DNA of 34,287 nucleotides from RGIG5050 sp045636065 (GCA_045636065.1 JAZTWW010000007.1:1-34287), one strand, 5' to 3'. Positions 15,290-24,491 are shown, counted from the stretch's first letter. Program-made: numbers and translations. Notes: generated by a model not told the origin, from the sequence alone.

Positions 15290-15302
15290 TTCCAGGTACA
15301 AT
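15275..15302 (+). promoter_or_regulatory. Possible internal promoter for the SLC12-like transporter
   Basis: -10 TACAAT (15297-15302) with a weak -35 TTCGGC (15275-15280) at 16 bases. The ATG at 15311 is only eight bases downstream, so a transcript from here would be leaderless or nearly so, as for pncC. Confidence 0.4.
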
Positions 15303-15310
15303 TCTGCCCG

Positions 15311-17539
15311 ATGTCAGCAAAGGCGAAACAGCAGGCGGCCACGGACGCGAAAGGGTACGCGTTCGGGACGTTCCAGGGCGTATTCACGCCCAGCATACTC
15401 ACGATAATCGGCGTCGTGATGTACCTGCGTTTCGGCTGGGTGCTGGGCAACGTCGGCCTTGGTGCAACGCTCGCCATCGTCACGCTAGGTAGCGTCATAA
15501 CCTTCCTTACCGGCCTTTCCATCTCGGCCCTCGCCACCAACATGCGCATGAAGGGTGGAGGCGCGTACTTCATCCTCTCGCGCTCCCTTGGCCTTGAGGC
15601 GGGAGCGGCCATAGGCCTTCCGCTTGCCGTATCGCAGGCGGTCTGCGTCTCGTTCTACGTCGCAGGTTTCGCCGAAGCCCTTGTCAACTCCCAGCTGCCG
15701 TTCTTCTCCACGCTCGACATGCGCGTCGTCGGCTCCGTGACCCTCGCCGTCCTTGCGCTCGTCTCGACGCTCTCGGCGGACATCGCCCTCAAGTCGCAGT
15801 ACGTCATCATGGCGGCGATCGGATTTTCGCTCGTCTCATTCTTCCTCGGCTCGGCCCCCGCCCCGTCCCCCGCCCCTGCCGCGATGCCGCCGCGCGAGGA
15901 TTTCTGGACAGTCTTCGCCGTCTTCTTCCCGGCCGTCACGGGCATCCTCTCCGGGCTAGGAATGTCGGGCGACCTCAAGAACCCCGGCAAGTCGATCCCT
16001 CTCGGCACCATCGCCGCCGTGCTTACCGGCTATGCGATATACATGGCCGTTCCCATCGTCCTTTCCGGCATGGTGCAGGATGAGGCCGTCCTTCGGACCG
16101 ACACGATGATACTCCAGCACTGCGCCAGATGGCAGACCCCGATCCTTCTGGGCGTCTGGGCCGCCACGCTCTCTAGCGCCGTCGGAAGCTTCCTCTCCGC
16201 GCCCCGCGCCCTCCAGGCTCTCGCCCGCGACGGGCTCGCCCCGTCCTTCCTCGCGCGCGGCTTCGGCATGCGTGACGATCCGCGCGCCGCGTCGGCGCTC
16301 TGCTTCGCCATGGCGGCCGCCGGCATATGGCTTGGCGGCATCAACGTCCTCGCGCCCGTCCTGACGCTCTTCAACCTTTCCACCTACGGGCTTTTGAACC
16401 TCTCTGCCGCCTGCGAAGAGGCGATGTCGAACCCGACATGGCGGCCGACGTTCCGCGTCAAGGCCTTCTTCTCGTTCGCGGGCTTCGCCCTCTGCCTCAC
16501 GGCGATGTTCATGATAAGCCCGGGATGGACGTTCACCGCCCTCATCTGCGAGGCGCTCATATACTGGATCGCCCAGAGCCGCCGCATGACGGCCCAGTGG
16601 GGCGACATGAGAACGGGCATCTACGCTAGCCTCGCGAGATTCGCCTTGAGGCGCCTTCCCAAGGAGCGCCACCTTGAGCGCAACTGGCGTCCGAACATAC
16701 TCGTCTTCTCGCGCCTTCCCATAGTGAACCTGCGCATCATCGAGCTTGCAAGGGACATCGCCTCCAATAGGAGCTTCGTGACGATAGCCTCCATCGTCCC
16801 CGAGACGTTCGCCGCGCCGGCGAGGGAGGCGGAGCTCAAGGGCTCCGTCCTGAGGACGGCGCGCAAATCGTCCCTTGAGGCGGAGGTCAAGCTCCTCGGC
16901 GCGGCGGACGAATGGGGCGCCATGTCGGAGATGGTGAGAACCTACGGCTTCGGCCCGATCACGCCGAACACGGTGATGATGGGGCTTCCTGCGAGCGCCC
17001 ACTCGGCGAGCCTCGCGGAGACGGTGATGCTCGCCGCGCGCCTGAGGAGGAATGTGATACTCTCCGGCTCAGGCAACGTGCCGTCCCCCGAGGCGGGACT
17101 TGAGAGCCTCCCCGAAAAGGCCCCCATAGACATCTGGTGGCGCGGCGGCGGCATGAACGGAAACCTGATGCTGGCCCTCGCGGTACTCATCTCGCGCAGC
17201 GCCGCCGGATCGGGGCATCCCCTCAGGATGAACATGATAATCCAGAAGAGAACGCTTGCCGAGGCGAAGGAGGAGCTAGACGGCTTCCTCGCGGACGTGC
17301 GCGTCGATGCGGTGACGCGCATAATCGATTCGGAGGGCCGCCCGTTCACCGATGTGATAAGGGAGAACTCCGCCGATGCGTCGCTCACTTTCATAGGCCT
17401 CAAGCCGCCGCTTGAGGACGACACCCCCGCCTCGTACGGGGAATACCTGAGCATGCTCAGCGGCAACCTCTCTGGCGTCAACTACCCGGCGTTCGTCCTT
17501 GCCGCGGAGGATGTGGATTTCAAACTCATCTTCACTTAG
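15311..17539 (+). CDS. APC-superfamily (SLC12 / cation-chloride-cotransporter-like) permease
   Basis: 742 residues. Residues 20-430 hold about twelve hydrophobic segments, opening with GTFQGVFTPSILTIIGVVMY and LRFGWVLGNVGL, which is the hallmark of SLC12-type cation-chloride cotransporters and their bacterial homologues. GGGAYFILSRSLGLEAGAAIG is the next family block. A hydrophilic C-terminal domain of about 300 residues (from MRTGIYASLARFAL) resembles the regulatory domain of these transporters. Substrates of bacterial members are poorly known, so amino acid or ion transport cannot be decided. The start ATG 15311 follows a possible -10 box by eight bases with no ribosome site. It is the last gene before the tolB promoter, whose -35 box overlaps its 3' end. 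Confidence 0.85.
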   Translation: MSAKAKQQAATDAKGYAFGTFQGVFTPSILTIIGVVMYLRFGWVLGNVGLGATLAIVTLGSVITFLTGLSISALATNMRMKGGGAYFILSRSLGLEAGAAIGLPLAVSQAVCVSFYVAGFAEALVNSQLPFFSTLDMRVVGSVTLAVLALVSTLSADIALKSQYVIMAAIGFSLVSFFLGSAPAPSPAPAAMPPREDFWTVFAVFFPAVTGILSGLGMSGDLKNPGKSIPLGTIAAVLTGYAIYMAVPIVLSGMVQDEAVLRTDTMILQHCARWQTPILLGVWAATLSSAVGSFLSAPRALQALARDGLAPSFLARGFGMRDDPRAASALCFAMAAAGIWLGGINVLAPVLTLFNLSTYGLLNLSAACEEAMSNPTWRPTFRVKAFFSFAGFALCLTAMFMISPGWTFTALICEALIYWIAQSRRMTAQWGDMRTGIYASLARFALRRLPKERHLERNWRPNILVFSRLPIVNLRIIELARDIASNRSFVTIASIVPETFAAPAREAELKGSVLRTARKSSLEAEVKLLGAADEWGAMSEMVRTYGFGPITPNTVMMGLPASAHSASLAETVMLAARLRRNVILSGSGNVPSPEAGLESLPEKAPIDIWWRGGGMNGNLMLALAVLISRSAAGSGHPLRMNMIIQKRTLAEAKEELDGFLADVRVDAVTRIIDSEGRPFTDVIRENSADASLTFIGLKPPLEDDTPASYGEYLSMLSGNLSGVNYPAFVLAAEDVDFKLIFT

Positions 17540-17559
17540 GCCGGCAAATATGGTATAAT
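17531..17559 (+). promoter_or_regulatory. Promoter of the tolB-pyrC-punA-ruvB unit
   Basis: -35 TTCACT (17531-17536), 17 bases, -10 TATAAT (17554-17559) as TGGTATAAT. Start expected near 17566. The leader contains a perfect 5-bp hairpin (GGCCT/AGGCC, 17577-17591, loop AAAAG) ending four bases before the AAGGAG ribosome site (17596-17601). Confidence 0.7.
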
Positions 17560-17610
17560 ACCCCCCATCGTCAAACGGCCTAAAAGAGGCCCACCAAGGA
17601 GATAGTCCAG

Positions 17611-18813
17611 ATGTCGCAGAGAAGAGCAGTATCCATTGCGCGCGCAGGGTTTGCGGCCGCTTTTGCCGCCGTGTGCGCGTTCGGCGCCCTATATGCAGCG
17701 CCTGTAGTCAGGATTTCAAAGGCCGGAATGGAGCGTACGGTCGTAAGCGTCGAGACCCAGGCTCCGACGCCAGAGGCGAAGGCGTTCAACGACTGCCTCA
17801 GGCGCAACCTCGCCATATCCGGGGTGTTCATCCTCGGAGAGGGCGGCGCAGTCAAGGTCTCCGGCGTTCCCGGAGGCGGAGTCACCGTCACCGGAAAGGG
17901 CAAGCAGCTTTCCTTCCCCAGGCAGTTCTCCGACGCCAAGTCCGCCCGCATGGCGGCGCGCGAGCTCGTCAACGCCATGGTCTCCAACTTCGGCGGCGAG
18001 GGCGACAAGGGCTTCGCCACCGACAGGCTCGTCTTCGTCAACAGGCTCGGCAGCGACAACGCCGACCTCTACACCGCCTATGCCGACGGCTACGACATCC
18101 GCTGCGAATCGAAGGAGGGCCACGCGATCGTCGGCCCCAGATGGGCGCCCAACGGCCGCGACATCTACTATACCGGTTTCCGCGAAAAGGCCCCGCTCAT
18201 CTACAGGTACGATACGTCTGCCGGCAGGATCGCCCGCCTCGCGTCGTTCAAGGGGCTCGCCACGGGAGCCGCCATCTCGCCCGACGGCAGAAGGGCCGCG
18301 ATCATCCTCAGCTTCCAGGGAAATCCCGAACTCTACATCATGGACCTTGCCGAGGGTAGCGTCCAGCGCATGACGCGCACCAAGGGCGCCTCCGAGGCGA
18401 GCCCCTGCTGGAGCCCGGACGGCACGAAGATCGCCTACGTCTCCGACGAGACCCGCCAGCCCCAGATATACATCATCGACATAGTCTCGAAGAAGTCCAC
18501 GCGCTTCACGGTGCAGGGCTCGCAGAACACCAACCCCGACTGGAGCGCCAAGGGCGGGCTCACATGGGCCACCAAGCGCGGCGGCTTGAGCTACATCGCC
18601 GTCGCCGATCCCGCCGAAGGCGAGAGGTCGCACAGGCTTGTCACCGATGGCGGAGCCTGGGAGCATCCCACATGGGCCAGCGACGGCCGCCACATCGCCG
18701 CCGACCGCGACAACGCGATCTTCCTCATCGACGCCCACCCCGAAAGCGACACTAAGCCGGTGCCCGTGTTCAACAACAGGGGCAACTGGATGTCGCCCAG
18801 CTTCACACGCTGA
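17611..18813 (+). CDS. tolB: TolB-like periplasmic beta-propeller protein
   Basis: 400 residues. A signal peptide (basic MSQRRAVSIAR, hydrophobic core, AYAA-like end LYAAP) directs it to the periplasm. Residues about 35-130 form the TolB N-terminal domain (KAFNDCLRRNLAISGVFI). The rest is a beta-propeller of repeated blades with SPDG/WSPDGTKIAYVSDE motifs (for example AISPDGRRAAIIL and CWSPDGTKIAYVSD). TolB works with Pal and TolA in outer-membrane constriction, and its presence indicates a Gram-negative envelope. No tolA, tolQ, tolR or pal gene is in the window. The AAGGAG site sits nine bases before ATG 17611. Eleven bases separate its stop from pyrC. Confidence 0.9.
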   Translation: MSQRRAVSIARAGFAAAFAAVCAFGALYAAPVVRISKAGMERTVVSVETQAPTPEAKAFNDCLRRNLAISGVFILGEGGAVKVSGVPGGGVTVTGKGKQLSFPRQFSDAKSARMAARELVNAMVSNFGGEGDKGFATDRLVFVNRLGSDNADLYTAYADGYDIRCESKEGHAIVGPRWAPNGRDIYYTGFREKAPLIYRYDTSAGRIARLASFKGLATGAAISPDGRRAAIILSFQGNPELYIMDLAEGSVQRMTRTKGASEASPCWSPDGTKIAYVSDETRQPQIYIIDIVSKKSTRFTVQGSQNTNPDWSAKGGLTWATKRGGLSYIAVADPAEGERSHRLVTDGGAWEHPTWASDGRHIAADRDNAIFLIDAHPESDTKPVPVFNNRGNWMSPSFTR

Positions 18814-18824
18814 AAAAGAAAGAC

Positions 18825-20075
18825 ATGTTTCTCAACCGCAGATTCGAAAACGTAAGGCTTGTCGATCCCGTCACCGGGACCGACATTGTAGGCGAATATA
18901 CGGTCGAGAACGGCATAGGGCGCTTTACGTCGAAAGCCCGCAGGGTAGCGCGATACATCCTTGTCCCGGGCTTGAGGGATGTGCACGTCCATTTCCGCGA
19001 TCCAGGCCTTCCCGAGGCCGAGACGCGCCACTCCGGCTCCAAGGCCGCCGCAGCGGGCGGCTTCACGTGCGTCACCACGATGCCCAACACCGTCCCCGCC
19101 GGCGATTCGCCTGCGTGGGTGCGCGCCCAGATCACCGACAGGACGCTTTCCGTGAGGATCGCCCCCTCGGCCTGCATAACCAAGGGCCGGCTCGGGCGCG
19201 AGGTCGCCGATCTCGAAGCCCTTGCGAAGGCCGGCGCCGTGGCGTTCACCGACGACGGCAGCTACGTCTCCGACGAGTCCGTTATGCGCAAGGCCATGAC
19301 GATCGCCGCAAGACTCGGCAAGCCCGTCATGGAGCATGCGGTCGATCCCGGGATCCTCGCCGGCGGCGTCATGTACGAGGGCAAGATATCGAAGCGCCAC
19401 CGCCTCAAGGTGATGCCGCCCGAGGCCGAGATAGAGGCCGTCAGGCGCGACATACGCCTCTGCCGCGAAACGGGATGCGCCCTCCATATCCAGCACATCT
19501 CAACGGAAGGGGCCGTCGAGCTCGTGCGCGAAGCGAAGCGAGAAGGGCTTCCCGTCACCGCCGAGGCTACGCCGCACCATCTTCTTCTCTCGACGGCCGA
19601 CATGGTCGGCAACGACGCCAACTGGAAGATGGCGCCGCCTCTCGGGCAGCCGTCCGACCGCGCGGCCCTGAGGCGCGCCGTGATGGACGGGACGATAGAC
19701 ATGTTCGCCACCGACCACGCGCCCCATCCGCCATCCAGGAAGACGGGCGGCTTCGCATCGGCGGCCAACGGCATAGTTGGGCTTGAAACGGCCGTGGCCG
19801 TCACGTGGCAGGCGCTCGTCCTTGAGGAGGGCATGCCGATAATGGACTGGGTCTCCAGATGGACCGTCGCCCCGGCGCTCCTTCTAGGCGAGAGCCCCTC
19901 GAGCGTCCTTTCGGGATCGCGCGCCGATTTCACGATAATCGACACGGCCGCCAAGATGACCGTGAAGCCTGAGACGTTCAAGAGCCTGTCGCGCAATCAG
20001 CCGTTCACCGGCATGCGTTTTGCCGCATGGCCCGTTCTCACCGTCAAGGAGGGGCGCATCACGTATGAACGTTGA
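18825..20075 (+). CDS. pyrC: Dihydroorotase (class I)
   Basis: 416 residues. An amidohydrolase-fold metalloenzyme closing carbamoyl-aspartate to dihydroorotate in pyrimidine synthesis. Metal ligands are visible: HVHFRDPG (about residues 48-55), later His in HIQHIS and the ATPHH segment, and Asp in FATDHAPH. The GGFTCVTTMPNT block marks the PyrC/dihydroorotase-hydantoinase family; the MFATDHAPHP motif and length around 420 favour class I dihydroorotase over hydantoinase. It follows tolB by 11 bases with a weak ribosome site, and overlaps punA by 11 bases. A catalytically dead PyrC-like subunit is unlikely because all metal ligands appear intact. Confidence 0.94.
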   Translation: MFLNRRFENVRLVDPVTGTDIVGEYTVENGIGRFTSKARRVARYILVPGLRDVHVHFRDPGLPEAETRHSGSKAAAAGGFTCVTTMPNTVPAGDSPAWVRAQITDRTLSVRIAPSACITKGRLGREVADLEALAKAGAVAFTDDGSYVSDESVMRKAMTIAARLGKPVMEHAVDPGILAGGVMYEGKISKRHRLKVMPPEAEIEAVRRDIRLCRETGCALHIQHISTEGAVELVREAKREGLPVTAEATPHHLLLSTADMVGNDANWKMAPPLGQPSDRAALRRAVMDGTIDMFATDHAPHPPSRKTGGFASAANGIVGLETAVAVTWQALVLEEGMPIMDWVSRWTVAPALLLGESPSSVLSGSRADFTIIDTAAKMTVKPETFKSLSRNQPFTGMRFAAWPVLTVKEGRITYER

Positions 20076-20892
20076 GGTCTTCGATAAGGCGGCGCGCTCC
20101 CTGCCGGAGCGGTGCTTCAGCTCCCCCCTGGACGTGGCGATGGTTCTCGGAAGCGGCTGGGGCGACGCATTGCGGTGGGACAGGATCGTCGCGCGCGTCG
20201 GCTACGCCGACATCGAGGGCTTCGGCGCGGCCACGGTCTCGGGCCATGTGGGCGAGCTTATAGTCTACGAATACGCTGGCCTGCGCATCGCCGCATGGTG
20301 CGGAAGGCGGCATTTCTACGAAGGCGTCGCCTGGGAGGCTGTCGTCCTTCCCGTCGAGCTTTCCCGCCGCATGGGTGCGAAGCGGCTTCTTCTCACGAAC
20401 GCGAGCGGCGGCATAAACCCCGCCTTGAAGGCCGGCGATTTCGTGATAATAAAGGATCACATCAATACCGTCGGGATAAACCCGTTCATCGGGCCGCACA
20501 ACCCCGAGTGGGGTCCGCGCTTCCCCGACATGAGCGAAATCTACACGAAACGCCTAAGGGACATCCTGCACGAGACGGCCGAGAGGCTTGGTCTTAGGAC
20601 GATGGAGGGCGTGTACGCCTTCACGAGCGGGCCCGTCTACGAGACGCCCGCCGAGGTTCAGGGCTACAAGCACGCCGGGGCGGATCTCGTCGGGATGAGT
20701 ACGGTCCCTGAGGCCGTGTTCGCGGCGGCGGCCGGAATGGAGGTCGCCGGAATATCGCTCGTCTCGAACCTTGCCGCCGGCATCGCGCGCACGCCTCTCA
20801 AGCACGAGGAGGTCATGTCGGCGGCCAAGGCCGCAAAGCCCGTGATGGCCGAGCTTGTAGACGGATTTTTGAAATCCAAGGGGGCAACATGA
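20065..20892 (+). CDS. punA: Purine nucleoside phosphorylase (trimeric type)
   Basis: 275 residues. It splits purine nucleosides with phosphate to base and ribose 1-phosphate. Motifs: VLGSGWGDA (phosphate-binding, about 24-32), GHVGELIVYEYAGLRIA, the TNASGGIN block (about 112-119), then DHINTVGINPFIGPHN and VGMSTVPEAVFAAAAGMEVA; YETPAEVQGYKHAGADLVGMS contains the ligand-contacting region. The HFYEG segment is also typical. Start ATG 20065 has AAGGAGG upstream within pyrC and overlaps that gene by 11 bases; its own stop overlaps the next start (ATGA). With upp and purA in the preceding unit, purine and pyrimidine salvage are clustered here. Confidence 0.94.
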   Translation: MNVEVFDKAARSLPERCFSSPLDVAMVLGSGWGDALRWDRIVARVGYADIEGFGAATVSGHVGELIVYEYAGLRIAAWCGRRHFYEGVAWEAVVLPVELSRRMGAKRLLLTNASGGINPALKAGDFVIIKDHINTVGINPFIGPHNPEWGPRFPDMSEIYTKRLRDILHETAERLGLRTMEGVYAFTSGPVYETPAEVQGYKHAGADLVGMSTVPEAVFAAAAGMEVAGISLVSNLAAGIARTPLKHEEVMSAAKAAKPVMAELVDGFLKSKGAT

Positions 20893-22667
20893 CGATAAGA
20901 GACATGTTCGATGCGGCGGTGGCCGAGGCGCCGTCTTCCGTGATGCAGCGCTACCATGACGGCAAGGACTGGACGGCCCGCACGTACGCTGAAGCGCGAA
21001 GCCGCGTCGGAAAGGCAGCCGCGCTCGTAAGGCGCTCCATGGACGATGCCGGTGTAAAGGATGCGGCCATGTCCGGGGAGACGGGTCTCGACGTAGGCAG
21101 GCGCGCCGCGATAATGATGGAGAACTCCCCCGACTGGGTCATCCTCTACCTTGCGCTCGCCGGATCTGGCTTTACGGTCGTCCCCGTCGATCCGAAGCTG
21201 CGCGCGGGCGAGGTGAGGCACATACTCTCCGACTCGGGCGCACAGGCCGTCTTCTGCGGCGAGCGTCAGGCCGAAGTCGTCGACGAGGTGCTTGCCGACC
21301 TCCCCTCGCTCGTCAAGGTGGTGAACCCTTCGGCGCTCATCGACGGAATCCCCGAAAAGGACGCCGAGGAGGCTTCCAGATGGTACGACGCCAACCGCCC
21401 GGGCGACAACACCCTTGCGAGCCTCATCTACACGAGCGGCACGACCGGCCGCCCCAAGGGCGCGATGCTCACGCACTCGAACTTCGTCGAGAACGTGATG
21501 GGCACCATCGACCGCGTCAAGTTCTACCCGACGGACAGCTTCATAAACGTCCTCCCGCTCTTCCATGCCTTTTCGTTCATGGGGAACTTCCTCCTGCCGA
21601 TGGCCGTCAAGGGCGAAACGAGCTTCATCCGCACTCTAAGGACGATAGCCGACGACATGCTTGCCGTAAAGCCTACGATCCTCCTTTCGGTGCCGCTCCT
21701 TGCGGAGAAGCTGTACGCGAGGATCGATGCGCAGATCAGGAAGAGCGTCCTTACAAAGGGCCTTTTCAAGGTCGAATTCGCCCGCAAGTACATGGCGCGC
21801 AAGATCGTCGAGCGTTTCGGCGGCAGGATGCGCCTTATAGGCATAGGCGGCGCCCCCACGAGCATCGAGACGCTCGAAGGCTTCAGGAAGATCGGCCTTT
21901 TCGTCCTTGAAGGCTACGGGATAACCGAGTGCGCGCCCGGAGTCGCCTACCCCGAGCCGAGCGCGTTCGTCGCGGGAACTGTCGGCCCGGTCCTCTCCAA
22001 CATGCAGTGGAAGGTGATCGGCAAGGACGAGCATGGCGCGGGCGAGCTTTGCGTCAAGGGGCCCAACGTGATGAAGGGGTACTGGCGCAAGCCCGAGCAG
22101 ACTGCGGCCGCCTTCGACGAGGAGGGTTACTACAAGACGGGCGACATCGTGAAGATCGACGCAAACGGCAACGTCAAGATCTGCGGTCGCACAAAGGCCC
22201 TCATCGTGAACCGCGAAGGGAAGAACATCTACCCGGAGGAGATCGAGCGCGCCCTGGAGCATGCGCCTCTCATCAAGGATGCGATCGTTCTGGGATACAA
22301 GGTCGGATCCGATCCGGGCGAGCATGTGGGCGCGATAATCGTCCCCGACGAGGATGCGATACGCCTCCACTTCAAGGGCGAGACGCTCACGCGCGAGGAC
22401 ATGGAGGCGTTCATAACGGAATATGCGCAGGGCGTCTGCCGCGCGGCCGTCGCCGACTACAAGCAGCCCAGGAAGTTCGACGTCCGCTTTGATCCCCTTG
22501 AGCGCACCGGCACGATGAAGGTGAGGCGCGTAGTCTACGCGGGGCAGCTCGACGAGACTCCGCCCCCCAAGCGCGAGCGCGACGAATCATTGAGCCTCAA
22601 GTCCCTCAAGGATACGATAAAGCTCCCCTCGAACATCTCGCTCGAAGTCCCGGAAGGGGGCGAGTAG
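20889..22667 (+). CDS. AMP-forming acyl-CoA synthetase / fatty-acid--CoA ligase
   Basis: 592 residues of the adenylate-forming superfamily. The P-loop-like motif is LIYTSGTTGRPKGAMLTHSN (about residues 178-197). The A5 motif is seen as GYGITECAPG and the A7 motif as YYKTGDIVKIDANG, with the C-terminal hinge in GRTKALIVNREGKNIYPEEIE. It activates a carboxylic acid as the acyl-adenylate, usually then joined to CoA. Length and the central NFLLPMAVKGETSF region fit fatty-acid ligases of the FadD/long-chain type; acyl-ACP ligation is an alternative. Start ATG 20889 overlaps the punA stop. A Lys near the C-terminus (RTGTMKVRRV) is in the position of the A10 catalytic lysine. Confidence 0.9.
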   Translation: MTIRDMFDAAVAEAPSSVMQRYHDGKDWTARTYAEARSRVGKAAALVRRSMDDAGVKDAAMSGETGLDVGRRAAIMMENSPDWVILYLALAGSGFTVVPVDPKLRAGEVRHILSDSGAQAVFCGERQAEVVDEVLADLPSLVKVVNPSALIDGIPEKDAEEASRWYDANRPGDNTLASLIYTSGTTGRPKGAMLTHSNFVENVMGTIDRVKFYPTDSFINVLPLFHAFSFMGNFLLPMAVKGETSFIRTLRTIADDMLAVKPTILLSVPLLAEKLYARIDAQIRKSVLTKGLFKVEFARKYMARKIVERFGGRMRLIGIGGAPTSIETLEGFRKIGLFVLEGYGITECAPGVAYPEPSAFVAGTVGPVLSNMQWKVIGKDEHGAGELCVKGPNVMKGYWRKPEQTAAAFDEEGYYKTGDIVKIDANGNVKICGRTKALIVNREGKNIYPEEIERALEHAPLIKDAIVLGYKVGSDPGEHVGAIIVPDEDAIRLHFKGETLTREDMEAFITEYAQGVCRAAVADYKQPRKFDVRFDPLERTGTMKVRRVVYAGQLDETPPPKRERDESLSLKSLKDTIKLPSNISLEVPEGGE

Positions 22668-22668
22668 C

Positions 22669-23232
22669 ATGGCGTTCTGGTTCTTTGCGCTGGGCATTCC
22701 GACGCTCGCTCTAGGGCTTTTCATGCTCCTTAGGCGTGAGGCGGCATCACGCGCCGTCGCGGCCTTCCCGAGATGGGCCGCCGGCGGATACGTCCTCACG
22801 TTCGTCGCGTGGGGCTGGACGGCGCACGAGCTTGACACGATCGGAATCGAGATCTTCGACAGGTATCTCAAGGCGTTCCCGGGCGAGCTTTGGATATTGG
22901 CCGCGGTCCTCGCGTTTCTCATGTGCGCGTGGATGGCGAACCTCCTGCCGATAAGGGCCGTAAGCGCGATATTTATGCTCTTCCCCGCATCGCTCTTTCC
23001 CCGGATAAGGCTTGAGCCCAGCGCATGGCGTCTTGCGCTCGTCGTCTACGCATACATTGCCGCGATCGTCGGGATGTATTCGATGTTCTATCCATGGCAC
23101 GCGCGGCGCGCGATAGCCTGGACCGCCGCACGGCCCAAGGCAATGCTGGCTTTCGGGGCGGCCTTCACGGCCGTCGGGGCGCTTTTCGCCGTCCTTGGCG
23201 CCGCGTTTCTCTTTGGCGGGGGTGCGCAATGA
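22669..23232 (+). CDS. Small polytopic membrane protein of unknown function
   Basis: 187 residues with about five or six hydrophobic segments: 1-20, 33-52, 70-98, 98-112, 123-145 and 155-183. Nothing catalytic is visible. The Trp/Arg-rich loops (FVAWGWTAHELD, MFYPWHARRAIAW) lie between the segments. I do not recognise the family; uncharacterised inner-membrane protein is all that can be supported. It starts two bases after the acyl-CoA ligase stop and overlaps the ruvB start (ATGA), so it is expressed with them. Context does not suggest a function. Confidence 0.75.
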   Translation: MAFWFFALGIPTLALGLFMLLRREAASRAVAAFPRWAAGGYVLTFVAWGWTAHELDTIGIEIFDRYLKAFPGELWILAAVLAFLMCAWMANLLPIRAVSAIFMLFPASLFPRIRLEPSAWRLALVVYAYIAAIVGMYSMFYPWHARRAIAWTAARPKAMLAFGAAFTAVGALFAVLGAAFLFGGGAQ

Positions 23233-24260
23233 CGGCCGCAAGGCAGAGCGACGAACTCAACCGGCGAAACACGGCGTTCGACAACACGCTAAGGCCGCAG
23301 ACCTTCGGCGAGTTCGTCGGCCAGAGGAAGATCCTCGACAGGCTCATGCTTGCCGTCGAGGCGGCCAAGGCGCGCGGCGAGACGCTTGACCATGTGCTTT
23401 TCTCCGGTCCGCCCGGTCTCGGCAAAACCACCTTGAGCTACATAATCGGCGATGCGATGGGCGTGAGGGTCAAGACGACGAGCGGCCCCGTCCTCACGAA
23501 GCCGGGCGACCTCGCGGGGCTTCTCACGAGCCTTGAGGCGGGCGACATCGTCTTCATCGACGAGATCCACCGCATGGCGAAGACGGTCGAGGAGTACCTC
23601 TATTCGGCGATGGAGGATTTTGCGATCGACATCCTGATCGACCAGGGTCCAAACGCCCGCAGCGTCAGGCTTGAGCTTCCGCGCTTCACGCTCGTCGGCG
23701 CGACGACGAGGATCGGTCTTATCGCAGCTCCCCTCAGGGCGCGGTTCGGGCTTGTGAACAGGCTAAGCCCCTACGAGCCCGACGATCTCGCCGAGATCGT
23801 GGAGAGGAGCGCGGCGAAGCTCGGCGTCGGCATAGAGCGGGAAGGGGCGCTTGAGATAGCCCGCCGCTCGCGCGGTACGCCGCGAATCGCCAACAATCTC
23901 CTGCGCCGCGTGAGGGACTATGCGCAGATAAAGGCGGACAACGTCGTCACGCTCGATGTCGCCAAGGCGTCGCTCGCGCTTCTTGAGATCGATCCGGACG
24001 GGCTCGACGAGATGGACGTCAAGATCCTCGAGACTCTCTGCGTCAAGTTCGGCGGCGGCCCCGTGGGGCTCGGCACCATAGCGGTGAGCGTAGGCGAGGA
24101 GCCTGACACGATCGAGGAGGCGTATGAGCCTTTCCTCATCCTCAACGGCTACATCGAGCGCACCCCCAAGGGGCGTGTGGCCACCGCCCGCGCATTCGCC
24201 CGTGTAGGTCTTTCCGCCGCCGGAGGCAAACCCGTCCAGGGCGAACTCGGCCTCCAATAA
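23229..24260 (+). CDS. ruvB: Holliday junction branch migration helicase RuvB
   Basis: 343 residues of AAA+ ATPase. Walker A is GPPGLGKTT (about residues 59-67), Walker B is FIDEIHRM, sensor 1 is GATTRIG, and the arginine-finger region APLRARFG and sensor 2 GTPRIANNLLRRVRDYAQ follow. The C-terminal winged-helix domain ends with ERTPKGRVAT, as in all RuvB. It drives branch migration with RuvA at Holliday junctions. ruvA and ruvC are not beside it; the gene instead ends a metabolic unit starting at tolB. Start ATG 23229 overlaps the stop of the membrane-protein gene. The next element, tRNA-His, has its own promoter. Confidence 0.97.
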   Translation: MTAARQSDELNRRNTAFDNTLRPQTFGEFVGQRKILDRLMLAVEAAKARGETLDHVLFSGPPGLGKTTLSYIIGDAMGVRVKTTSGPVLTKPGDLAGLLTSLEAGDIVFIDEIHRMAKTVEEYLYSAMEDFAIDILIDQGPNARSVRLELPRFTLVGATTRIGLIAAPLRARFGLVNRLSPYEPDDLAEIVERSAAKLGVGIEREGALEIARRSRGTPRIANNLLRRVRDYAQIKADNVVTLDVAKASLALLEIDPDGLDEMDVKILETLCVKFGGGPVGLGTIAVSVGEEPDTIEEAYEPFLILNGYIERTPKGRVATARAFARVGLSAAGGKPVQGELGLQ

Positions 24261-24269
24261 AAATCGCGC

Positions 24270-24298
24270 TTGATTACGCGAGGGAATTTTGGTATAAT
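24270..24298 (+). promoter_or_regulatory. Promoter of tRNA-His
   Basis: -35 TTGATT (24270-24275), 17 bases, -10 TATAAT (24293-24298) as TGGTATAAT. Predicted start near 24305, about 14 bases before the mature 5' end. Confidence 0.75.
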
Positions 24299-24318
24299 AC
24301 CTGTCGCTTTTCCGCAAT

Positions 24319-24396
24319 GGCGGGAGTAGATCAATTGGTTAGATCAACAGATTGTGATTCTGTGGGTTGCGGGTTCGAGTCCCGTCTCCTGCCCCA
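24319..24396 (+). tRNA. tRNA-His (anticodon GUG)
   Basis: A complete cloverleaf: acceptor GCGGGAG/CTCCTGC with one G-U pair, D stem GATC/GATC, anticodon stem ACAGA/TCTGT around loop TTGTGAT (anticodon GTG), T stem GCGGG/CCCGT with loop TTCGAGT. The histidine identity is confirmed by the extra G(-1) at 24319 facing discriminator C73 (24393). CCA (24394-24396) is encoded. No integrase or att-like duplication lies at its 3' end. Confidence 0.96.
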
Positions 24397-24429
24397 TGTA
24401 AAAGCATTCCCCCAAACCCCTGATGCCGC

Positions 24430-24458
24430 TTGTCAATGGCCTGAATAAATGATAGAAT
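24430..24458 (+). promoter_or_regulatory. Promoter of tkt
   Basis: -35 TTGTCA (24430-24435), 17 bases, -10 TAGAAT (24453-24458) preceded by TGA. Start near 24465; leader about 27 bases with an AGAGGTGG ribosome site before ATG 24492. Confidence 0.7.
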
Positions 24459-24491
24459 ATCCGTTCTTTTCCGAACACAAAGAGGTGGATA

